From Candidatus Acinetobacter avistercoris (GTDB lineage Bacteria > Pseudomonadota > Gammaproteobacteria > Pseudomonadales > Moraxellaceae): 32,238 bases of DNA. The stretch is taken from assembly GCA_018883945.1 (NCBI GenBank), contig JAHLFF010000327.1:1-32238 (forward strand). The letters are read 5' to 3'. Positions 18,788 to 27,122 of the stretch are shown piece by piece. The notes beneath the pieces are model-generated. The model worked only from the letters and a program-made list of their open reading frames with translations. It was not told where the DNA came from and ran no database searches. How positions within the stretch are numbered: position 1 is the first letter of the stretch; each line of letters starts with the position of its first letter. A program made the translations under genes and the position numbers.

Positions 18788-21502
18788 ATGCTGAAACAAC
18801 ACAGTGAAATTCGAATGATTTGGTTGATGGTTTTAATCATTGCTGCAGTGGGAGCGTGGTTTTTAAAACTTCCGATTTTGACGTTTCTGTGTGCGATCGC
18901 ATTTGTTTTGAGTGTGATGCAATACGTTGATGCAATTGAAAAACCAGTGCATGACATTGCAGCGAAATCTCAATCGGTATTTGAGCCCACTTCAAAAGTG
19001 CCCCTCTATCTATCCTCTGTGATTGCTGTGATTGGAAGCATACTGGGCTGGTACGTCTTGGTGGGTTTGGCGGCTTCAAGTTGGATTTTCTTTTTTTTAC
19101 GCTGGCTTCAGAAACTAGAACGAAATTTAAATCAGATTCAAATCAATCAAAATATAATCAATACTCATGGAATTGTGTCAAACAATGAAAATTTGACGAA
19201 TTTACCCATTATGGCCGCGGATCCTGTCTCTGAAAAATCTGAACTAAATTTTATTGATCAAATCAAATCATGGATTTTTTATGGTAATCCTGTTTTAAAA
19301 GTCGCCATAATTGTCTTGGTGATTGGCGTAATTTTATTATTGCGTTTTGCGACAGAGCACTGGCAATTGAGTCTATCGCTGAAGTTGGCGATCGTTGCAT
19401 TGCTTAGCTTTGTCACAACTGTGTTTGGAATGACTTTTCAAAACAAGAATAGAAGTTTTGCTTTGGCGCTTGAAGGTTTGGGTTTGGCTGGATTATTCCT
19501 TACCTTATTTTTTGGCTATTACAATCAGGTAATCCCGAGTTTAGCTGTGGCAGCATTATGTTATGCCGTGATTATGTCTGGAACGTTGCTATTGAGTTTA
19601 CGCCAGCAAAGTGTTGAGCTGGCATTAATGGCAATGCTGATTGCCTATATTGCTCCTTTTACGCTTCCAGTACGTGATGCCACAGCTGTTGAGTTGATCG
19701 CTTATTATTTGGTGATTAATGTAGCTATCGCGATTTTAAGTACATTGCGACCTTGGAAAATGCTTAATCAAATTGCATTTTTAGCCACGACTTTGATTGG
19801 TGGAGCCTATGCATTTATTTATGGCTATGTACAAGAACAGAAAACCTTGACTGTTTTGCTGCTTGAGCATACGGCTATTTTTATCTGGTTAGGCTTTCGT
19901 TTTAGTCAGTTATTGGCAAAAAAAGATGTCGCTCAATTGGGTTTAAAACCTGTTCTCGATGTTGCCTTGATTTTTAGTGCGCCTATCGTGGGTTATCTGT
20001 TTATTTATCTGATGTATTTTGAAGATACCGCTTGGCAAGCAGGTATGAGTTTGGGCTTTGCTGTTGTTTTTGCTGTGTTGTATCAGCTTGCAAAACGGAA
20101 TCAGTCTATTGCTTTAATTTCGCAAAGTTATCTTAGTCTAAGCTTAATATTTCTGGCACTCATTCCACCAATTTTACTTTCTGAAGAGTGGAGCGTCACG
20201 GGTTGGGCCGTTGAAGGCGTCTTGATTTTCATTTTTGCACTCTATAAACGTTCAAATATCAGTCGTTATCTGGCAATGGGCTTACTCATTGTGGCGGGTT
20301 TATCCAGTACTTACTATTTGGTTGAGTCGGCTGTATTTCCAAGTACCATGTATTGGATACTCAGCTTAAGCTACTTGCTTGTAGTGGTGATTGCGAATGC
20401 TCACGCAGACTTTCGTAGACAGTTGCCATTGCCGAGTGTGATATTTCTGAGTGCTTTAAGTATCTCTGCCAGTACCATACTCATCATCTTAGGGTTAGAC
20501 CTGTTTGATGGTGTATTGCAGTCCGTATTGAGTCTATTGTTGTTGAGCCTGACTTACTTCACGATCAATGAGGTGCTTCTTGCTCGAAATGCTAAGTGGA
20601 CTTGGTTATTACCTAAATGGTTTGGTTTAATTCCACTGATTTTTTTTGCATTTTCGATTGTGTTGACGCATGTGGGGCAGGGTGTTTTGCAATGGGATTC
20701 AATATCTGAACGAATTATATTTGCCATATCGGGACTGGTCTTAACTGTATTGTGGTTGAGACCTGTGTTGGGCGAATCTTCAGAACGAGAATGGATCAGT
20801 TTGGGTATCTTTATCTCACTGGGTTTAACCAGTCTGACCTTATTACCCAATATGCCTTATATCAGTGTGGTTATTTTACCGCTGTTGCTCTGTATCTGGT
20901 CTCGATTTTATTCAACGCATCAAGCATCGGCATTGTTGTGGCAATCCAAAAGTACGATTGGTTTGATGGTGATTTGGATGATTTGTTCGCAACTCTTTTC
21001 CATGCAAGCTTTTCAAGGCTATTTATTACCCGTGCTCAATCCATTTGATTTGGTGAGCTTGGCGATGCTGATGCTCTTTATTGCGATGTTGTCTGTTCAA
21101 CTTAAAACTGGTCTAGACCGAAGTATAGTCGCTATTCTAATGGTGTTGAGTTTGTTGTGGCTGAGTAGCTACATCATTTTGCGTAGCTTGCATATTTATT
21201 TTGCAACGCCGTATAACGATTTGCTCATTTGGGAAAATGCTTTAGTCCAACTGAGTTTAACGTTGCTTTGGGTGAGTTTGGCATTTTTCACTATGAGTTT
21301 TGCGACGCGTAAACGTATTCGTTCTATGTGGATTTTGGGGGCGAGTATCTTATTGATTGTGACGCTCAAACTGGTCTTACTTGATTTATCCCATGTGGGA
21401 ACCTTGACGCGTGTTATTTCATTTTTAGGTGCTGGTTTTGTCATGTTAATAATTGCGTATATTGCGCCGATGCCAGAGACAGAAAAAGCATTGGATCATT
21501 AG
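18788..21502 (+). CDS. Large polytopic DUF2339-type membrane protein
   Basis: 904 residues, mostly hydrophobic. Two helices lie in the first ~45 residues, a third around 75-100, then a charged loop (~105-155). After that comes an almost unbroken series of 20 or more membrane helices (from KVAIIVLVIGVILLLRFATEH to the last helix VISFLGAGFVMLIIAYIAP). KVAIIVLVIGVILLLRFATEHW and the following WQLSLSLKLAIVALLSF resemble the DUF2339 core. No catalytic motif is evident, and the family function is not established; roles in envelope polysaccharide or transport have been guessed. The ATG has AGGGA unusually far upstream (~13 bases). It is monocistronic, divergent from polA. Confidence 0.85.
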   Translation: MLKQHSEIRMIWLMVLIIAAVGAWFLKLPILTFLCAIAFVLSVMQYVDAIEKPVHDIAAKSQSVFEPTSKVPLYLSSVIAVIGSILGWYVLVGLAASSWIFFFLRWLQKLERNLNQIQINQNIINTHGIVSNNENLTNLPIMAADPVSEKSELNFIDQIKSWIFYGNPVLKVAIIVLVIGVILLLRFATEHWQLSLSLKLAIVALLSFVTTVFGMTFQNKNRSFALALEGLGLAGLFLTLFFGYYNQVIPSLAVAALCYAVIMSGTLLLSLRQQSVELALMAMLIAYIAPFTLPVRDATAVELIAYYLVINVAIAILSTLRPWKMLNQIAFLATTLIGGAYAFIYGYVQEQKTLTVLLLEHTAIFIWLGFRFSQLLAKKDVAQLGLKPVLDVALIFSAPIVGYLFIYLMYFEDTAWQAGMSLGFAVVFAVLYQLAKRNQSIALISQSYLSLSLIFLALIPPILLSEEWSVTGWAVEGVLIFIFALYKRSNISRYLAMGLLIVAGLSSTYYLVESAVFPSTMYWILSLSYLLVVVIANAHADFRRQLPLPSVIFLSALSISASTILIILGLDLFDGVLQSVLSLLLLSLTYFTINEVLLARNAKWTWLLPKWFGLIPLIFFAFSIVLTHVGQGVLQWDSISERIIFAISGLVLTVLWLRPVLGESSEREWISLGIFISLGLTSLTLLPNMPYISVVILPLLLCIWSRFYSTHQASALLWQSKSTIGLMVIWMICSQLFSMQAFQGYLLPVLNPFDLVSLAMLMLFIAMLSVQLKTGLDRSIVAILMVLSLLWLSSYIILRSLHIYFATPYNDLLIWENALVQLSLTLLWVSLAFFTMSFATRKRIRSMWILGASILLIVTLKLVLLDLSHVGTLTRVISFLGAGFVMLIIAYIAPMPETEKALDH

Positions 21503-21686
21503 GTGTCTAGAATCAATTAAAATCATTGAGCAGCAATAAATGGATATATAAAAATGCCTTCTCCCTTTGGAAGAAGGCTGGAATGAAGGCGTACTGATCA
21601 TGAGCTTATTGTGTCAAAATGACTTGTGAAAGTAGTCTATTAAGTTGAATCATTAAAATAAATCATGTCATTCAGTGACTGTAGTG

Positions 21687-21735
21687 AAAAAGTTGAGATT
21701 GAGGTCTATCTTTAGAATAAACAACTCATCTCAAC
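21687..21735 (-). terminator. Probable intrinsic terminator of the mscS operon
   Basis: Inverted repeat GTTGAGAT(T)GAG (21692-21703) and CTCATCTCAAC (21725-21735) with one bulged base and a 21-base loop. On the minus strand the stem is followed at once by T5 (21687-21691). It lies 32 bases past the mscS stop. Confidence 0.6.
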
Positions 21736-21766
21736 GTTACGCCAGCATAGTTATTTTCATTAATCC

Positions 21767-22684
21767 TTAAATTTTCGGTTCACGTTTTAATTCTTGTGCA
21801 TTGGCGTAGTTGTCAATTTCTTCATTGCTGAGCGCTTGTTGTGAAGGGCGATCGACAAAGCCCATTTTAGGCACAGGAATTTCAATATGATTATCGACAA
21901 ATCCATTTCGAACTCTTTCCTGCATTTCATCACGAACTTTAAGGAAATTCTCTTGTTGGCACCAAACAGCAAACAAAAGCTCAATGGAGGATTCACGAAA
22001 TGCAGTGACCGTTACAGCAGGTTTTGGATCTGAAAGTACCAATGGATAATTATTTGCAACGCCTAACAGTACTTCACGCACTTTAATAATATCTTCATGG
22101 AAATTAATGGCCAGCGTGATGGGAATACGTCGTATGGGGAACTTTGATAAGTTCTGTACGGGTGCGCGAATGAGCTGCTCGTTGGGTAAACGCACATAGA
22201 CGTTGTCTTGAGTCAGTAATTTCACGGAAAGTAAATCAATCGAAATCACTTCACCCTCAATCGTATGACCACGAATGAGCGTAATTTGAATGGTATCTCC
22301 AATTTCAAATGAGCCCTCACCAATCAAGAATAAACCACTGATCAAGTTTGTTGCAGAGGTTTGTGATGCAAAACCTAAGGCAACGGTAAGAATACCTGCA
22401 GCACCTAAGAAAACGCTGAGCTTAAATCCAGCTTCTTTGAGACTCGCCATAACGAAAATCAAAAAAATAAAATAAAAAATACCGCGTCGCCACACCAATC
22501 GTTGATGTGCATTAAACTTACTTCCAACGGTGCGTATAAAGGTATTCGATACAATACGCGCAAAAAGAAAGCCAATAAAAGACAGCACCACAGCGATCAG
22601 AATTTCAGTCAGACGATCTGTGTCGATGTTGGTAAAAAGATTTTTAAGGCTATCAGCAACGGTTTTGGTGAGACTATCTGCCAT
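21767..22684 (-). CDS. MscS-family mechanosensitive ion channel
   Basis: Small-conductance channel that opens on membrane tension during hypo-osmotic shock. 305 residues. Helices at about 27-49 (ILIAVVLSFIGFLFARIVS) and 65-85, and the pore-lining TM3 with its Gly/Ala pattern (FLGAAGILTVALGFASQTSATNLISG). The cytoplasmic beta domain (IGDTIQI ... GEVISIDLLSVKLLTQDNVYVRLPNEQL) and alpha/beta vestibule follow, ending in a charged tail. AGAGG lies five bases before ATG. It follows the DUF432-like gene by nine bases and is clearly cotranscribed with it. Confidence 0.92.
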   Translation of the reverse strand: MADSLTKTVADSLKNLFTNIDTDRLTEILIAVVLSFIGFLFARIVSNTFIRTVGSKFNAHQRLVWRRGIFYFIFLIFVMASLKEAGFKLSVFLGAAGILTVALGFASQTSATNLISGLFLIGEGSFEIGDTIQITLIRGHTIEGEVISIDLLSVKLLTQDNVYVRLPNEQLIRAPVQNLSKFPIRRIPITLAINFHEDIIKVREVLLGVANNYPLVLSDPKPAVTVTAFRESSIELLFAVWCQQENFLKVRDEMQERVRNGFVDNHIEIPVPKMGFVDRPSQQALSNEEIDNYANAQELKREPKI

Positions 22685-22693
22685 ATCGCCCTC

Positions 22694-23491
22694 TTAAAAG
22701 AATGAATCAAACATATTGAATAAAGCACTGCCTGGTGATCGGGCTGGATTGACATAAGTGACTTCACCCGCCAATGGTGGCGTGCGATTTTCAATCCGAA
22801 TGCGTACAGGTCGATCCATCCCTTCGTGGATAACTTTAATTTGTGATGTCCAAAGACGTGTTGTACTTTCACTATAAAATAAAGGTAAAGCGGGGACAGG
22901 CACATTCATGCGGTCAAATCGAAGCTGATGACTGCTCACATTGTGAAAGTCTATAGGGGTTACCGCACGAAAAGCACGAGGTCGGAGCTGCTTTAACTCA
23001 GTACGACCATCAACAGACGTGGCATAGCACATTTCTCCACTTTGATGGTCTGGACCAAACCAAGTGTCTTTCGGGTGAATTATAGGAATATCAAATAAAG
23101 GACTTTTTTGACCAATGATATATCCTGAAATCCAAAGTGGCGTGCTGATATATAAGGTGCCTCGTTGGCCCGCGGGTATATAGATCGGGTCAATTGGACG
23201 GATGACGACAGAGCGATCAGCCAAACGTGGCAAGAGTTGTATGGTCGGTGTCGTTTCACGAAACATATAGCGTTCAACGTGAATGGGTTGGGGAAAACGG
23301 AAGCTGTCATCCTCAATGAAGTGCCATGATTGTTCATAATCATATTGCACCTGAGGACGATGATATTCCAAACGCCACTCTTGTATGCCACGTGTAAGCC
23401 TGAATAACAATGAGCCAAACTGCCATGCTTTAGACTGATTTAACTCAAATTTTTGTTCGCCCCACCATTTTAAACTTTCGATTTCTGACAC
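22694..23491 (-). CDS. DUF432-like protein cotranscribed with mscS
   Basis: 265 residues, no signal peptide or membrane helix. The beta-rich middle includes RPIDPIYIPAGQRGTLYISTPLWISGYI and the end VIHEGMDRPVRIRIENRTPPLAGEVTYVNPARSP. The layout recalls DUF432 proteins, which are often found beside or fused to MscS channels; I make this call from memory and with reserve. The start is GTG at 23491, well supported by AAGGA eight bases upstream. Its stop is nine bases from the mscS ATG. A cytosolic accessory or sensor of the channel is an attractive guess, not shown by the sequence. Confidence 0.7.
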   Translation of the reverse strand: MSEIESLKWWGEQKFELNQSKAWQFGSLLFRLTRGIQEWRLEYHRPQVQYDYEQSWHFIEDDSFRFPQPIHVERYMFRETTPTIQLLPRLADRSVVIRPIDPIYIPAGQRGTLYISTPLWISGYIIGQKSPLFDIPIIHPKDTWFGPDHQSGEMCYATSVDGRTELKQLRPRAFRAVTPIDFHNVSSHQLRFDRMNVPVPALPLFYSESTTRLWTSQIKVIHEGMDRPVRIRIENRTPPLAGEVTYVNPARSPGSALFNMFDSFF

Positions 23492-23610
23492 TGAAAATTC
23501 CTTTGAAGCAATTCTACGTACCCATTAAACAATTTCATGAAAAACAGACTTCACGCTGTCATTTGCTTAGAGTACACTCATTTTAATTCTAATCATCATT
23601 ATAAGCTGTA

Positions 23611-25098
23611 ATGCAAGTACTTAAACAATTACAAATACCCTATAGTTTTGCAAAAAAGCACGGTGTCCTTTTACGTTATGAAGGGGATCAGGTTTTTATT
23701 GTCCGACGTCAAGATGCTTCCTTAATTGCGTTACAAGAAGCTCGTCGCTACGTCGGGCGTATAGCACAATATCAATTAAGCACTGAAAAAGATTTTAATC
23801 AACTCCTGAGTTCAAGTTATGCAGGGGAAACTGGAGAATCGCAACAAGTCGCAGCAGGACTTGAGGATCATCCAGATTTACTTAGTCTTGCAGATCAAGT
23901 GCCTGAAACTGAAGATTTGATGGATCAAGAAGATGATGCGCCGATTGTAAGATTGATCAATGCCCTATTATCTGAAGCAATCCGAGTCGGCGCTTCCGAT
24001 ATTCATATTGAAGCCTTTGAAAAAAAGCTCTCTGTCCGTTTAAGAGTTGATGGACAGTTACGTGAAATTGTACAGCCTCGTCGTGAGCTTGCACCACTAT
24101 TGGTATCGCGTATTAAAGTCATGGCAAAATTAGATATTGCTGAAAAACGTATTCCGCAAGATGGTCGTATTTCATTGCGTCTTGCAGGACGTGAAGTAGA
24201 TGTCCGTGTTTCAACTTTGCCATCATCACATGGTGAGCGTGTCGTGATGCGTTTGCTTGATAAGCAAGCCGGTCGTCTCAATATGGTTCATTTGGGTTTA
24301 ATTCAAACAGATTACGATCGTTTGACACAATTGGTTCATCGACCGCATGGAATTATCTTGGTTACTGGGCCGACAGGTTCGGGTAAAACTACGACACTCT
24401 ATGCAGCATTGTCTGACTTAAATGATGGCTCAAAGAATATTCTTACAGCTGAAGATCCAATTGAGTATCAACTCGAAGGGATTGGTCAGACTCAGGTCAA
24501 TACCAAAGTGGATATGACGTTTGCACGTGCATTAAAAGCCATGCTTCGACAAGATCCGGATGTGGTCATGGTCGGTGAGATTCGTGATTTAGAAACAGCA
24601 GAAATTGCAGTTCAGGCCTCATTAACGGGTCACTTGGTATTGTCTACACTACATACCAATACGGCCATAGGCGCCGTAACTCGATTGAAAGACATGGGGA
24701 TAGAACCTTTTCTTTTGGCCAGCTCTTTAATTGGTGTGATTGCGCAAAGACTTGTACGAACCTTATGTTCACACTGCCATACTTGGAGAGAGGCAGATCA
24801 TTTTGAACAAGATTTTTTTAAACATGTAAGTCAAGAAACTGCTATTAAACTTCCTCAACCGAAAGGGTGTGAGCACTGTTCGCATACGGGTTTTAGTGGT
24901 CGAACTGCTATTTATGAGATTGCACCTGTCGATGATCAAATGCGCCGTTTGATTCATGGTAATGCTGCTGAGTTTGAATTGGAAAATTACGTCAGAAAAC
25001 AATCTGGCTCAATTCGAGATGATGGACTACGTAAAGTTTTACTGGGTAAAACCACTTTGGAAGAAGTTTTACGTGTGACCAATGAGACGGTAGAGTGA
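23611..25098 (+). CDS. gspE: Type II secretion system ATPase GspE
   Basis: Cytoplasmic hexameric ATPase that powers pseudopilus assembly for secretion of folded exoproteins such as lipases. 495 residues. N-terminal GspE N1/N2 region to ~130. Arginine-rich IRVGASDIHIEAFEKKLSVRLRVDGQLRE. Walker A GPTGSGKTTT with Lys259, Asp box LTAEDPIEYQLEGIGQTQVN, Walker B DPDVVMVGEIRD, His box STLHTNTAIGAVTRL. The zinc tetracysteine (CSHC ... CEHC) is typical of GspE. PilB is the alternative, but pilB normally has a longer N-terminus and sits with pilC/pilD. No other gsp gene is nearby, which fits the scattered gsp loci of Acinetobacter. The Shine-Dalgarno is weak. Confidence 0.92.
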   Translation: MQVLKQLQIPYSFAKKHGVLLRYEGDQVFIVRRQDASLIALQEARRYVGRIAQYQLSTEKDFNQLLSSSYAGETGESQQVAAGLEDHPDLLSLADQVPETEDLMDQEDDAPIVRLINALLSEAIRVGASDIHIEAFEKKLSVRLRVDGQLREIVQPRRELAPLLVSRIKVMAKLDIAEKRIPQDGRISLRLAGREVDVRVSTLPSSHGERVVMRLLDKQAGRLNMVHLGLIQTDYDRLTQLVHRPHGIILVTGPTGSGKTTTLYAALSDLNDGSKNILTAEDPIEYQLEGIGQTQVNTKVDMTFARALKAMLRQDPDVVMVGEIRDLETAEIAVQASLTGHLVLSTLHTNTAIGAVTRLKDMGIEPFLLASSLIGVIAQRLVRTLCSHCHTWREADHFEQDFFKHVSQETAIKLPQPKGCEHCSHTGFSGRTAIYEIAPVDDQMRRLIHGNAAEFELENYVRKQSGSIRDDGLRKVLLGKTTLEEVLRVTNETVE

Positions 25099-25208
25099 TC
25101 GGAGTTTCTTCTTAAAACGTTTTTTTAGACGGGGAATGATTAAGAACGCCTACTTAATTTTTAAAACAATAATTAAAGAATAAGTGTGAAACGGTAAGAT
25201 TTAATAAA

Positions 25209-25238
25209 AATAGCCTAAACAGAGATGTTTGGGCTATT
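25209..25238 (-). terminator. Hairpin upstream of the T6SS cassette, terminator-like on the minus strand
   Basis: 13-base stem AATAGCCTAAACA (25209-25221) and TGTTTGGGCTATT (25226-25238), one G-U pair, loop GAGA. The T-run follows the stem only on the minus strand (plus strand A5 at 25206-25210). On the plus strand it may be a weak stop for gspE; on the minus strand it would halt transcription running into gspE. Confidence 0.6.
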
Positions 25239-25417
25239 AAACTTTAAATAAATTTTTATATTTCAATGGTGTATATCATTTTTTGCATAATATGTATTAT
25301 GTTAAATAGATCTAATATTTGATGAAATTTTAAACAATAGTGTCTGATTACATTTTTAAATTTTTCTTCACTTTTTCTTTTGTTACTATTCATTTATTAA
25401 TATGCACTGGATCTAGC

Positions 25418-25867
25418 ATGACTAGCCCTATTTTTTTACATGAACTGCCAGAAGAGCAGCTAAAAAAACTTTCTCAAGACGATATTCAAAAGATTAACCA
25501 CGCAGAACAACTCTATTGGAATCATAAACCTTATACCAAATTCTATATTGCATTTAATGGAGCTAAAACTCGTGATGGTGGCTTGATAAGAGCCTCTACC
25601 GACACGTATAAAGTCAAAGGTATTTCTTTAGCTTTAGTTGGTGATGAAGCCATATATGCTGATGGTTCAACTGCGAAAATTATCTCTGGCGCTGGTAATG
25701 CTATCATTGTTCATGATCGATCCGCAGCACTCGTTGGGTCGCCACTAGAAAATGGTGATGAAATTATCGATAGTCCGATCACATCCCATGTTTTACGCTT
25801 ATATCATGACGCAATTATCCCAGAAGGGTTTATGAGTCCTAATCGTGGAGATTTAAAAAATGTCTAA
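25418..25867 (+). CDS. PAAR-like protein (candidate T6SS spike tip)
   Basis: 149 residues from the ATG at 25418; a GTG at 25340 would add a hydrophobic 26-residue N-terminus but has no ribosome binding site, whereas GGAT precedes the ATG. The N-terminal ~45 residues are a charged helical lead (LPEEQLKKLSQDDIQKINHAEQLYW). A PAAR-type repeat region follows with regularly spaced turns: TRDGGLIRAST, GISLALVGDEAIYADGST, AKIISGAGNAIIVHDRSAALVGSPLENGDEII. PAAR proteins sharpen the VgrG spike and carry effectors. Unlike zinc-binding members, this one has no cysteine in the domain. It overlaps the next gene by eight bases. It may be the tip or an effector adaptor. Confidence 0.75.
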   Translation: MTSPIFLHELPEEQLKKLSQDDIQKINHAEQLYWNHKPYTKFYIAFNGAKTRDGGLIRASTDTYKVKGISLALVGDEAIYADGSTAKIISGAGNAIIVHDRSAALVGSPLENGDEIIDSPITSHVLRLYHDAIIPEGFMSPNRGDLKNV

Positions 25868-26417
25868 AGGTTTTGGTATTCATGGTTCAACCACTGACCA
25901 TGGTGGGATAGTAATTTCAACTCAGTCACGTAGCTCACAAATGGGAAATCTATTTCTTCGTGCTGGTGATGGTTTTGCTTGTCCAAAATGTAAAACTTGG
26001 TCCACTTTGATAAAGAGTAATGACCATGTGATTTTTGATGGTAAAGCAGTGGCTTATGTCGGTGATAAGTTTACTTGTGGGGCTACTTTGATGCCTAAGC
26101 AAGTCCATGTCATTGGTGCCAGTAGTGGAGCTAACTCAGTTTCTTCTCTGTCTACAAAAACTACATCTATTACAAGTAACCTCGTTGAAGATACGCTGGA
26201 AGAAATACATAAAATTCAGTTCAAGATTATAGATGAGGATTCTGAGGAATTGCTTTCAAATATGTTGTATGAACTCTATAGTAAAGAATCAGGAGAATTA
26301 TTAGTTCAAGGTTATACAGATGAAAATGGTATGACTGCTATTTATGAGAGCGAATACCGACCAGAAGCTATTGAGCTTATAACTATTGATTTGTCGAAGA
26401 CATTAGAACCCTTATAA
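25860..26417 (+). CDS. PAAR-domain protein with C-terminal beta-sandwich extension
   Basis: 185 residues. The PAAR domain is residues ~1-85: HGSTTDHGGIVIST, FACPKCKTWSTLIKSNDHVIFDGKAVAYVGDKFTCGATLMP. Cys41, Cys44 and Cys73 with nearby histidines are candidate metal ligands. A Ser/Thr-rich linker (86-112) leads to a region (~118-172) with a transthyretin-like pattern: FKIIDEDSEELLSNMLYELYSKESGELLVQGYTDENGMTAIY in short. Such extensions on PAAR and VgrG proteins dock effectors. The start overlaps the previous stop by eight bases; the next gene begins 18 bases downstream. Role as carrier for the following effector is inference from order. Confidence 0.85.
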   Translation: MSKGFGIHGSTTDHGGIVISTQSRSSQMGNLFLRAGDGFACPKCKTWSTLIKSNDHVIFDGKAVAYVGDKFTCGATLMPKQVHVIGASSGANSVSSLSTKTTSITSNLVEDTLEEIHKIQFKIIDEDSEELLSNMLYELYSKESGELLVQGYTDENGMTAIYESEYRPEAIELITIDLSKTLEPL

Positions 26418-26435
26418 ATAATAGTAGGAAAAAAA

Positions 26436-27122
26436 ATGAGCGATACTGGTCGTTTAATATATCACAGCAATTACGATAAAACTCCTATTCAAGCTCAAGC
26501 AGCAGAACGAATTGACTTGAAAGGTACAGTCAACATGTGCAGAGCTGATGATGGCTTTCTTACAGCGTGTGAAGGTTGGCAAAACTTGATTAAAGTAAAG
26601 CAGATAGTACCTTATACATTTTGTATTCCGCAGCATCTTTGGGATCATATAAAGAGACGACAACCCTTCGAATATGATATGGCTTTAAGATTTGGTTTAG
26701 AGTTTGATTTAAGACAAATTGAAAAAGATACACCAGGATTTATTTACACTGAATATTTCCACACAATGATGTATCTTAAATTTGCCACATATATTGTTAG
26801 GGTTAGTAAAGACAAAGCGTTAATAGCAGCCACTGAGTTATTACAAGATACCTTTAAAATTCGAGTTGCTGCACATTATAGAAATAAAGAAGATATTATT
26901 CAGCTTACACCAGCTGGTTATGGTATGTTCTCAAAAGCAGAATATGTAGGTAAAGCTGGTCAAACTCTAAAAAATGGTGGTCCTTTTATGATTAGTGAAA
27001 AGTTGTATACAATGATTTTTGGAAAAAAATGGAACAAACAGGCATATAATTTCGCTATTTCAGAAGGGTATAAAACTCCCAGAAAAGAAGAATTTGAAAA
27101 ATTTGATGGAACATACTATTAA
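26436..27122 (+). CDS. Candidate T6SS effector of unknown family
   Basis: 228 residues; I do not recognise a domain. AGGA precedes the ATG at 26436. There is no signal peptide and no clear membrane helix, as expected for T6SS cargo. Conserved-looking polar or aromatic clusters include NMCRADDGFLTACEGWQNL (Cys34, Cys45), PYTFCIPQHLWDHI (Cys63, His67, His71), YTEYFHTMMYL (His109) and a C-terminal segment LTPAGYGMFSKAEYVGKAGQTL. Cys/His pairs would permit an amidase or peptidase, but no known catalytic signature is seen. Evidence for an effector role is context: it directly follows two PAAR proteins, and its TAA overlaps the ATG of a lipoprotein gene (TAATG), the usual effector-immunity layout. 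A periplasmic target would follow. Confidence 0.7.
   Translation: MSDTGRLIYHSNYDKTPIQAQAAERIDLKGTVNMCRADDGFLTACEGWQNLIKVKQIVPYTFCIPQHLWDHIKRRQPFEYDMALRFGLEFDLRQIEKDTPGFIYTEYFHTMMYLKFATYIVRVSKDKALIAATELLQDTFKIRVAAHYRNKEDIIQLTPAGYGMFSKAEYVGKAGQTLKNGGPFMISEKLYTMIFGKKWNKQAYNFAISEGYKTPRKEEFEKFDGTYY

Noticed and set aside
21556..21578. Terminator of the DUF2339-type gene
   Set aside because: A seven-base stem GCCTTCT/AGAAGGC is present but no T-run follows; left uncalled.
25340..25417. GTG start giving the first PAAR-like protein a hydrophobic N-terminus
   Set aside because: No ribosome binding site, and a secretion-type N-terminus would not suit a cytoplasmic T6SS tip. The ATG at 25418 is preferred, though not proven.
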